Assembly: GCA_039810085.1 (NCBI GenBank)
Contig: JBDHWG010000016.1
Span: forward strand, 62,001-126,000
Direction: 5' to 3'
Source: JBDHWG01 sp039810085
GTDB taxonomy: Bacteria; Chloroflexota; Anaerolineae; Epilineales; JAHCIE01
DNA: 64,000 nt
The notes under the pieces were generated by a model. That model had not been told where the DNA came from, ran no database searches, and was given only the letters and a program-made list of their open reading frames with translations. Positions 57,562 to 64,000 of this stretch are shown piece by piece. Positions within the stretch are counted from its first letter, which is position 1. Every line of letters starts with the position of its first letter. The position numbers and the translations under genes were made by a program.

Positions 57562-58847
57562 TACGATGGCGCGCCGGCCGACTTGCGTTCCAGCCGCGCC
57601 AGCCGGTGGCGCAGGGCGTCCAGGGTCGCGGCCCGCGACAGGCTGCCGTCGCGCACGTCGCTCGTCTCCACCAGGACCAGCGCCTGCCGCACGACATCCA
57701 TCGCGGCAGGGTAGTCGCGCCGCCGGTGCTCGTAGAACTTCGCCAGCTCGACGTAGGGGTACAGCCGCCGCGTCGTCCCGGCTTGCACCGCCGCCGCCCA
57801 CCCGGCGACGGCCTCATCCCACGCCCCCTGCCGCTTGCACAGCGCCCCGTAGCGCTCCTTGGCCTGCTCGTGTAGCTCCGGCGGGAGCGCCGTCGCCATC
57901 GCCCGCTGGTACGCCTGTCCGGCCAGCGTCTCGTCGCCGACGGCCTCATACACGATGCCCAGGCTGAGCCAGTCCGCGCCGTGAATGACACCGCCGCCGT
58001 CCGGATCGTCCAGGATGGCGCTCATGCGCGCCAGCAGCGCCGCCATCGTGACAATGTCCAGGGCGTTGTGGTAGAAGACGCGTTCCAGGCGCTCGACGCG
58101 GCCCGTGCGCACGTAGTCGAAGTAGAGGTAGGGGATAATCATGCCCGGCACGTCGTCCACGCGCTCGACGCCCAGGATGCCCCGCTCCAGCGACCCCAGC
58201 GCGCAGCTCCCTAGGCGCGCGCGCCACAACCGGCGGGCGGGGAGGAGCAGGTCCAGGTGCGGCGCATCGGCCAGCGGGATGCGGCGGCGCTGCAAGCGGA
58301 AGCGCGTCGTCAGCAGGGGCATGTCGAAGGAGCGCCCGTTGAACGTGACCACCGCCTCATAGCCGGCCGTGGCCTCGGCCAGCGCATGCAGCAGGGCCGG
58401 CTCAGCGCCAGGGTCGCGCATGAAGAACTGCCGCACACAGAAGGCGTCGCCCTCGAACGTTCCGATGCCGACCAGGAACGCGAACGTGCCCGTTCCGCCG
58501 CTCAACCCAGTCGTTTCCACGTCCAGGAACACGGCGCGGCGTAGGTCCACGCGGCCCAGCGCCTCGTCGCGTAACAGGCGCGGCAGGAGCGCGGCCAGCG
58601 GTAGGGGCATCCCAACGGGCAAGCCGCCGTGCTCGGCGTAGCGTGTCTCAGCGGCGAAGCACGCGCCGTGGGGCGTCTCGATGTCCGCGCCCGCGACGAC
58701 GTCGGAGATGTCCTGGTGGCGGCGGACGGACCGAGGCGCCGAGGGCGTTTGCGCTGGCGCGCCGGAAAAGACCTCCGCGCCGCGGCGAATGCCCAGGCCG
58801 CGCAGGCGCTCCAGCCGGTCGCGCATGCTCATTGGCTCGCTGCTCAC
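57561..58847 (-). CDS. mrfB: MrfB/YprB-like DEDD exonuclease with TPR-like C-terminus
   Basis: 428 residues. A ribonuclease-H-like exonuclease fold has motif I FLDVETTGLSGGTGTFAF (about 105-122), motif II VVTFNGRSFDMPLL and motif III FYHNALDIVTMAAL. The C-terminal about 130 residues are helical repeats (LGIVYEAVGDETLAGQAYQ) like the TPR part of B. subtilis YprB (MrfB), which works with MrfA in mitomycin-lesion repair. GTG 58847 overlaps the mrfA stop, so the two are translationally coupled. Confidence 0.88.
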   Translation of the reverse strand: MSSEPMSMRDRLERLRGLGIRRGAEVFSGAPAQTPSAPRSVRRHQDISDVVAGADIETPHGACFAAETRYAEHGGLPVGMPLPLAALLPRLLRDEALGRVDLRRAVFLDVETTGLSGGTGTFAFLVGIGTFEGDAFCVRQFFMRDPGAEPALLHALAEATAGYEAVVTFNGRSFDMPLLTTRFRLQRRRIPLADAPHLDLLLPARRLWRARLGSCALGSLERGILGVERVDDVPGMIIPYLYFDYVRTGRVERLERVFYHNALDIVTMAALLARMSAILDDPDGGGVIHGADWLSLGIVYEAVGDETLAGQAYQRAMATALPPELHEQAKERYGALCKRQGAWDEAVAGWAAAVQAGTTRRLYPYVELAKFYEHRRRDYPAAMDVVRQALVLVETSDVRDGSLSRAATLDALRHRLARLERKSAGAPS

Positions 58848-61537
58848 GCCGGCTCTCCCATCAACGCGCTGACCAATCGCAGCGCCCACGCCTTCGCCTG
58901 CGGGTCGGCCTCGGTCGTCGGCCCGATGCAGCCGGGGCAGCCCTGGGGGCACGCGCATGCCGCAATGAGGTCGTAGGCATCGGCCATGAGCCGGGCGTGG
59001 CGCTCATACAGGGCCGCCGCGAAGCCAAGACCGGCCGGTATCCCTTCGTAGATCGTCAGCGTCGGCAGCCCCGTCCCGACGGCTTTGACCTCCGACAGTA
59101 CGCCTAGGTCACGGGGGTCGCACATGAGGTACAGCGGCGCGAGGTTGCCCATCACGTGGGCTAGGCCACTGAGCGCGCCGCGCACCACCTGGCGCTCCTC
59201 GGCGCGGCGGTGGCAGCTCGGACACAGCGTCACCAGGTTCTCCAGGCGGTTGGCGACCAGGTCGTGGCGGTTGTGGCCGCGCGCATAGCAGAAGGTACGG
59301 AACGGCTGCAAGTGGTGTACATCGTGGCCCCGCCCGGTCCGCTCCGGCGCGCCGCACGCCCGGCAGCGGTAGCCGTCCCGCGCCCGCGCCTTGTCTCGCT
59401 GCGCCGCCCACGTCGGCCCGTAGTCGTTGGGGTCGAAGCGCCACCAGCCCTCTTGGCGAAACTGATTGATGGTCGCCTCGTCCAGTTGCAGCCAGTACGC
59501 CGTCGTCAGCATCGTCTGGGCCGGCAGGTCCACCTCGCCCCAGCCGAGCGTCTCGCCGGTGCTGAAGCGCACCTGGCGGTAGCCGGTCGTCTTCGCCGTC
59601 ACCTCGACCTCACCGTGGGCGATGACGCCGCCCGGCACAACGCGCCGCTCGGCCTCGGCCACAATCTCCACATCCACCGACCCCATCGCATCGGTGTAGT
59701 AGTCCACCGAGACCGGGCGGACGAAGGCGCGGCCCGCCTCCCACTCCAGCCGCTCGACCTCGTACATCGCGCCGTCGTGGAGGTAGATCGCGCCTGCGTG
59801 GACCATGCCCGGCGCGCTGCTCCGGTCTACCTCGCCGATGGTGCGCGGGGAGGCGGCGTCGTTCAAGATGACGACGCGGTCCGCGCCCGCCGTACGCAGG
59901 CTGACGCCCTCGGCCGGGTAGGCATCGGCCAGCCAGTGCCACTGGGCGCCGCTGCGATACACCTCGCCCTCAGACGCGAGGAACTCCAGGATGTCCTGGG
60001 TGAGCTGACGGCGGACGTGTCCCTCACCCCCCTGCCCCCTCTCCCATACAGGGAGAGGGGGAGAAGACGAATCTTTCTCTGGCTCCCCTCTCCCATTTTG
60101 GGCGGGGGGAATGGGGGGACGAAGCGCCTCTTCCTCCCCTCTCCCAAAATGGGAGAGGGGCTGGGGGTGAGGGACAGAAGCTCCAAACGCTTCGTCTACC
60201 GCGAAGGGCAGCTCGAAGGCGGCGCAGCGGATGTGGTCGGTGAGGATGAGAGCGTTGTCGGGGTTGACGAGGGCGTGCTCCGGTGAGGGTATCGCGCCAT
60301 CGGCTGTGCCGAGGATATACTCCGGATGCGCGACGAGGTACTGGTCCAGCGGCATGCCCCGCGCCACGAGCATCGCCGCCGCCAGGCTCCCGCGCCGCCC
60401 GGCGCGCCCGGCTTGCTGCCAGGTGCTGGCGATGGTGCCGGGGTAGCCCGCGATGATGACGGCGTCCAGCCCGCCGATGTCCACGCCCAGCTCCAAGGCA
60501 TTCGTGCTGACCACGCCGCGCACCGAGCCATCGCGCAGCCCGGCCTCGGTCGCGCGGCGTTCCTGGGGCAGGTAGCCGCTGCGATAGCCGCGCACCGGCG
60601 TCTGCGCCGCGTTCTGGAGGTTGTGCAGGATAACCTCGGCGCTCAGGCGGCTGCCGGCGAACACGGCGGTCTGCACATCCCCGGCCAGGCAGTGGCGTGC
60701 AAGGGTAGTGGCTTCGGCAGCGACCGAGCGGCGGATGCCCAGCTTGTAGTCAACGATGGGCGGGTTGACGAGGATGAAGTGGCGCTCGCCACGCGGCGCG
60801 CCGTCGTCGTTCACGACCGTCACCGGCGCTTCCACCAGCCGCGTCGCCAGGTCGGTCGGGTTGGCGATGGTCGCCGAGGAGAGGATGAACTGCGGCTGCG
60901 CCCCGTACCACGCCGCGATGCGCCGCAGCCGCCGCAGGACGTTGGCGACGTGGCTGCCGAACACGCCGCGATAGGTGTGCATCTCGTCCAGGACGACGAC
61001 GCGCAGGCCCTCGAACAGTTCAGCCCAGCGGGTGTGGTGGGGCAGGATGCCGGTGTGCAGCATATCGGGGTTGGTGACGATGACGCGGGCGCTCTTGCGG
61101 ACGCGGGCGCGCGCCGACGCAGGGGTGTCGCCATCATACGTGGCGGCAGCGACGGGCGCATTGAGCGTCGTCTGCCAGCGGCCTAGTTCGGTCACCTGGT
61201 CCTGGGCCAGGGCTTTGGTCGGGAAGATGTACAGGGCGCGGGCAGCGGGGTCGTTCAGGAGCGCCTGGAGCGTCGGCAGGTTGTAGCACATCGTCTTGCC
61301 GGACGCGGTCGGGGTGACGACGCAGACGTGCTCGCCGTGCAGCGCCGACGCGACGGCCTCGGCCTGGTGGGTATACAAAGCAGGGATGCCGCGCCGCCGC
61401 AGGCCATCCTTTAGCGCCGGGTGGAGGGTCTCCGGCGTCGGGGCGCGGCGAGCCGGGCGCTCCGGGAAGTGCCGCCAGGCGGCAATCTGGGCGCTGTGCG
61501 CGGCGCGTAGCTCGGATAGCACTTCCAACAGCGACAC
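58844..61537 (-). CDS. mrfA: MrfA/YprA-type DEAD/DEAH helicase with an inserted HNH domain
   Basis: 897 residues against about 750 for B. subtilis MrfA. The helicase has VVTPTASGKTMCY (Walker A), VLDEMHTYRGVFG, ILSSATIANP and the C-terminal half with VVSTNALELGVDIGGLD and QQAGRAGRRG. A DUF1998-type end carries four cysteines in CACPQGCPGC (about 861-870). Between them an HNH-type zinc module sits at about 714-780 (C725, C728, HH741-742, C772, C775, H776). A repeat-derived hinge adds about 55 residues near 480-540. GAGG precedes GTG 61537. MrfA unwinds DNA for excision of crosslink-type damage. Confidence 0.9.
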   Translation of the reverse strand: MSLLEVLSELRAAHSAQIAAWRHFPERPARRAPTPETLHPALKDGLRRRGIPALYTHQAEAVASALHGEHVCVVTPTASGKTMCYNLPTLQALLNDPAARALYIFPTKALAQDQVTELGRWQTTLNAPVAAATYDGDTPASARARVRKSARVIVTNPDMLHTGILPHHTRWAELFEGLRVVVLDEMHTYRGVFGSHVANVLRRLRRIAAWYGAQPQFILSSATIANPTDLATRLVEAPVTVVNDDGAPRGERHFILVNPPIVDYKLGIRRSVAAEATTLARHCLAGDVQTAVFAGSRLSAEVILHNLQNAAQTPVRGYRSGYLPQERRATEAGLRDGSVRGVVSTNALELGVDIGGLDAVIIAGYPGTIASTWQQAGRAGRRGSLAAAMLVARGMPLDQYLVAHPEYILGTADGAIPSPEHALVNPDNALILTDHIRCAAFELPFAVDEAFGASVPHPQPLSHFGRGEEEALRPPIPPAQNGRGEPEKDSSSPPLPVWERGQGGEGHVRRQLTQDILEFLASEGEVYRSGAQWHWLADAYPAEGVSLRTAGADRVVILNDAASPRTIGEVDRSSAPGMVHAGAIYLHDGAMYEVERLEWEAGRAFVRPVSVDYYTDAMGSVDVEIVAEAERRVVPGGVIAHGEVEVTAKTTGYRQVRFSTGETLGWGEVDLPAQTMLTTAYWLQLDEATINQFRQEGWWRFDPNDYGPTWAAQRDKARARDGYRCRACGAPERTGRGHDVHHLQPFRTFCYARGHNRHDLVANRLENLVTLCPSCHRRAEERQVVRGALSGLAHVMGNLAPLYLMCDPRDLGVLSEVKAVGTGLPTLTIYEGIPAGLGFAAALYERHARLMADAYDLIAACACPQGCPGCIGPTTEADPQAKAWALRLVSALMGEPA
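60010..60180. repeat. Three G-run/C-run palindromes inside the mrfA reading frame
   Basis: Three elements in tandem (CCCTCTCCC-ATACA-GGGAGAGGG; CCCCTCTCCCATTTTGGGCG; CCCCTCTCCCAAAATGGGAG) keep the frame open and encode QPLSHFGRGEE, PPIPPAQNGRGE and SPPLPVWERGQGGEG. They fall between the helicase core and the C-terminal domain. Same family as at 1075-1256 and 46,317-46,408. Confidence 0.85.
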
Positions 61538-61643
61538 GGGCAGCCTCGACAGGTGAGGGGGATAGACTCGTTCGGCGCAAAGTCTAGTCCGTGTAGCTCA
61601 AATGTGCAAGGCAGGCCTAGCACCAATTAATCATAGACAGGGC

Positions 61644-61764
61644 GTCATTGCGAGCAGGGCGAAGCAATCCCCCGTCCTTGCATCAGATGGTCTAGCGGGG
61701 GGAAAGCGCGTCTTTCACCCACTTCGAGATTGCTTCGTCGTCCTACCGTCCTCCTCGCAATGAC
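61644..61764. repeat. Dispersed GTCATTGCGAG...CAATGAC inverted repeat
   Basis: A complete copy between mrfA and the phosphatase gene. It starts GTCATTGCGAGCAGGG, has arms GAAGCAATCC and GAGATTGCTTC, and ends CTCGCAATGAC. Nothing else is recognised between 61538 and 61780. Confidence 0.85.
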
Positions 61765-61780
61765 AGCCCGCCACTCGCGC

Positions 61781-62455
61781 CTAGTCCGCCAGAGGCGTGT
61801 CCCACCACTTCGACAGGCGGTTGGTGCTGCGCACCGGCTCGCCGACGTAGTGGGAGACGTCGTTGAACAGCATCAGGCGCGCCCGGACGGGGTCCTTGAA
61901 GTCGAGGATGTTGAGGCAGCACGGCTGCATATCCAGCCGGTCGCGGTAGCCGCGCGGGTCGAAGCCGAGCAGGCTGCTGATGAGCAGGCGGATGGTCGCC
62001 TTATGGGAGACGATGGCGACGTTCCCGCCCGGACAGTCGGCCACCAGCTTGCGGATGAGGGGCAGCGCCCGCGCCAGCACGCTCACCCCGGACTCGCCGC
62101 CGCCGGGGGCAAAGGTGAACGGGTCCTCGGACCAGGCAGCGTACTCGTCGGCGTACTTCGTCTCGACCTCGCTGCGCAGCAAGCCCTCCCAGTGGCCGTG
62201 GTCGATCTCCCGCAGCCCGTCATACAGCTCCGGTTGGAGACCGTGGGGACGGGCAATAATGGTGGCGGTTTCGATAGTGCGCCGCATCGGGCTGCAATAG
62301 ATGGCGGAGATGGACTCATCCGCCAGGCGCACCGACAGGGCCTCGGCTTGCCGCCGGCCCTCGTCGGAGATGTCGATGTCGATGGAGCCGGAGAAGCGGT
62401 CCTCGGTGCTGGCCGGCGTCGCGCCGTGGCGGATGAGATAGAGGCGAGTGCTCAC
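61781..62455 (-). CDS. Histidine phosphatase (phosphoglycerate mutase-like)
   Basis: 224 residues. The catalytic LYLIRHGAT is at residues 5-13, RFSGSIDIDISDEGRRQAEAL follows, and IVSHKATIRLLI holds the second catalytic histidine. The acid is in LREIDHGHWEG. The family includes phosphoglycerate mutases and alpha-ribazole phosphatases; the exact substrate is unclear. GTG 62455 with AAGGAG upstream is chosen. Its long 5' region holds only repeats. Confidence 0.9.
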   Translation of the reverse strand: MSTRLYLIRHGATPASTEDRFSGSIDIDISDEGRRQAEALSVRLADESISAIYCSPMRRTIETATIIARPHGLQPELYDGLREIDHGHWEGLLRSEVETKYADEYAAWSEDPFTFAPGGGESGVSVLARALPLIRKLVADCPGGNVAIVSHKATIRLLISSLLGFDPRGYRDRLDMQPCCLNILDFKDPVRARLMLFNDVSHYVGEPVRSTNRLSKWWDTPLAD

Positions 62456-62930
62456 AACGTTCTCCTTACGTATCCTGCAGTCAATAGTAGAAGATGGTTG
62501 GACCACGAAAGGCTCGGAAAGGGCGCGAAAGGCACGAAAAGGAGTCGCCTCGCGCGTGCCTCCTCTGAAAATGGGATGGCAACGCCAGGACGCAACGGCG
62601 CAATGACGCAAAGGGAGATAAGTCCTTCGTCTATTGGAGGCGTTGCGCCTGTGCGGCTTGGCGTTCTCCTTCCCCTCTGAAACCTGTGGGGGCGACGCAG
62701 GCCATTTTCATCCAACCATTGGTGAACGCAAGTTCATGGCTGACTTTCGCGTTTTTCGCGTCCTTTCGTGACCTTCGTGGTCCAGAGACTCATCAACAAC
62801 ATAAGTCCTGTTACTGTCCAGGCGCGCCCTCCCCCCGGCGGCAGGTCCGGACACGTCTTGTGGTACGGGGTCTCCAGGCTAATGGTTTAACGAACACGTT
62901 GTACTGGACGTGATTATAGATGAATCCAGC
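62456..62930. repeat. Gene-free stretch with facing CACGAAAGG-type repeats
   Basis: Two facing arms, about 62,502-62,548 (GGACCACGAAAGGC, GGCGCGAAAGG) and about 62,745-62,785 (CGCGTTTTTCGCG, CCTTTCGTGACC, GGTCC), form a long inverted repeat with about 200 bases between them. The interior has a further GCGCAATGACGCAAAGG-type fragment. Weak frames here (for example near 62,686) have no domain and follow the repeats. I see no gene. Confidence 0.65.
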
Positions 62931-62981
62931 CAAGGTAGGCAACATACCGCCTGGCGCACCAGAGGCGGGTTATTCGCCCAC

Positions 62982-63009
62982 TTGACGGTGACTTGCCACG
63001 TGATATAAT
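62982..63009 (+). promoter_or_regulatory. Strong promoter of the CARF-nuclease gene
   Basis: TTGACG (62982-62987) and TATAAT (63004-63009) are 16 bases apart. The start would be near 63016, giving an untranslated leader of about 85 bases with a small TGTTGC...GCAACA stem. It is among the best promoter matches in the window. Confidence 0.75.
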
Positions 63010-63100
63010 GAGCGCGTGGTCAAGAGGACTGTGTTATGACTTGATTAGCCTGTCATGTTGCCACCGAGTTGTGTTGCAACACATCCAATGGAGATATCTC

Positions 63101-64000
63101 ATGGGACGGGTCTTAATTTCACTCGTAGGCGGACGAACGGTTCCGAATGTCCTTCTGGCCTTGCACTTCAAACCTGACCATCTCTACTTCATTGTATCTC
63201 AAGACTCAATGCGACCAGGAGGGGACTACGAGAAGACCTGCGCGGCCTTGCCGACTGAGTTGAATGTACATCCTGAAGAAGTTGTGAGGCCGTATGCGCT
63301 CCAGGAGACCGTGACAGCGTGCCAAAAGATACTCGCCAATCACCGCGCAGATGAGGTGATTATTAACACGACGCTTGGACCGAAGACGATGGCCTTCGGG
63401 GCGTACGATGTGGCCAAGGAGATGCGGCTGTCCCATGTTGCTGTTGACCTGTGCTATCTCTCGCAAGATGGTCTTGTCTGGGTATTCAAGGATGAGATAG
63501 AGCCTGTTCAACTAAAGCTCAAGGATTACTTTGCCTCATATGGGCGTGATGTAGAATGGAAGACCGATGCTCCGGCAAAGCTCCATGCTTTTTCGATGCT
63601 CATGGTCGAACGATCGCCAATTTCACAGCGCCTACTCTCTAAGCTACGAAGTCAAACTCAAAATCATCCGCGCGACCAGCGCAAATTCTCTATCAAGGAT
63701 CAGCTCCTGGATGACGAATACCAGTTGTTCCAGGAGATCGAAGATTTGCAGATAGTCAATGGTGTGACGCGAGAGAACCAAAGCCTACATTGGAGGGCCA
63801 CGAGCACCGAGGATGTTGACTTCCTGCTCGAAGGCGATTGGCTAGAGTATTATGTCTATCACACAGCGATGCAGTTGAAAGGGCCGAAGGGAACACCGCT
63901 CTTTGATGAATACGGGTGGGGAGTGAAAGACGTAAGTGGCAAAGGCGAGATAGATTTCGTCGGCGTATTCAGCGGGCAGGCCGTCTTGATCTCATGCAAG
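63101..64000 (+). CDS. CARF-domain nuclease, Card1/Can2 (DUF1887) type, incomplete at right edge
   Basis: An open frame of 300 codons reaches the window end. Residues 1-150 form a CARF ligand-binding domain: LISLVGGRTVPNVLLAL with the first loop, and VIINTTLGPKTMAFGAY, a variant of the N-x-T-x-GTK-x-M loop. A helical linker with a winged-helix-like part follows (about 180-245). The nuclease begins with LEGDWLEYYVYH, then GEIDFVGVF (E283, D285) and LISCK (K300), the PD-(D/E)XK core of Card1. Cyclic oligoadenylate from a type III CRISPR complex would activate it. G+C is lower than in the surroundings. A GGAG site precedes ATG 63101. Confidence 0.85.
   Translation, partial: MGRVLISLVGGRTVPNVLLALHFKPDHLYFIVSQDSMRPGGDYEKTCAALPTELNVHPEEVVRPYALQETVTACQKILANHRADEVIINTTLGPKTMAFGAYDVAKEMRLSHVAVDLCYLSQDGLVWVFKDEIEPVQLKLKDYFASYGRDVEWKTDAPAKLHAFSMLMVERSPISQRLLSKLRSQTQNHPRDQRKFSIKDQLLDDEYQLFQEIEDLQIVNGVTRENQSLHWRATSTEDVDFLLEGDWLEYYVYHTAMQLKGPKGTPLFDEYGWGVKDVSGKGEIDFVGVFSGQAVLISCK

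Noticed and set aside
61560..61640. Possible tRNA-like stretch near mrfA
   Set aside because: No consistent acceptor, anticodon and T-arm pairing could be drawn; no tRNA found in the window.
63206..63511. Minus-strand frame of 101 codons
   Set aside because: Opposite the CARF nuclease, which has the recognisable domain.

Overview
This is a G+C-rich (roughly 60-65%) bacterial chromosome segment. I read it as Chloroflexota, inferred from the mix of LacI-controlled sugar ABC operons, sortase-type LP-x-TG surface proteins, many dispersed imperfect palindromes, and a secreted protein whose N-terminal domain I associate with that phylum. No rRNA, tRNA or CRISPR array was seen, so the phylum call rests on gene content alone.

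Left part (1-17,130): a deoxy-sugar catabolic locus, nearly all on the minus strand. A LacI regulator is followed by an aldo/keto reductase, a ribose-type ABC transporter (ATPase, permease, binding lipoprotein), a RbsD/FucU mutarotase, L-fucose isomerase and a rhamnulokinase-type kinase. A second transcription unit with its own near-consensus promoter encodes a PHP-domain protein, a SorE-like dehydrogenase, an SrlD-like dehydrogenase, a 2-oxo acid dehydrogenase E2 and the first codons of a probable E1. A dihydrolipoamide-dehydrogenase-like flavoprotein is divergent from lacI across three abutting LacI-type operators. No sugar-phosphate aldolase is visible.

Accessory island (17,200-29,070): a truncated XRE/STAND regulator, a type III restriction subunit (Res), an IS200/RAYT-type transposase, the type III methyltransferase (Mod) and an SDR. 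Three large hairpin-repeat blocks (18.4-19.06, 22.59-23.82 and 27.3-29.06 kb) lie between and around them. The third block is a tandem array of about 177-bp units.

Middle (29,078-47,600): sugar-related genes (DUF4432 epimerase-like, Gfo/Idh/MocA, ThuA), NDH-2, a secreted duplicated-domain protein, a membrane protein, a CAP lipoprotein, two tandem sortase-type surface proteins (one with a probable thioester adhesin domain), an alpha/beta hydrolase, an AidB-like acyl-CoA dehydrogenase, a molbindin, Ndk, a second alpha/beta hydrolase that probably starts at CTG, a polytopic membrane protein and an aminotransferase.

Right part (47,611-64,000): a compact type II restriction-modification pair, RqcH, an EmrB-type MFS exporter, VapBC-like and RelE-like toxin-antitoxin pairs, a cupin, a DtxR-type regulator, and an mrfA-mrfB repair operon whose MrfA carries an HNH domain. 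The window ends inside a CARF-nuclease gene of the Card1/Can2 type behind a strong promoter, so a type III CRISPR locus may begin just beyond the right edge.

Short G/C-rich dispersed repeats occur both between genes and inside reading frames: the E2 linkers, the MrfA hinge, and the N-terminus of the 44-46 kb membrane protein.
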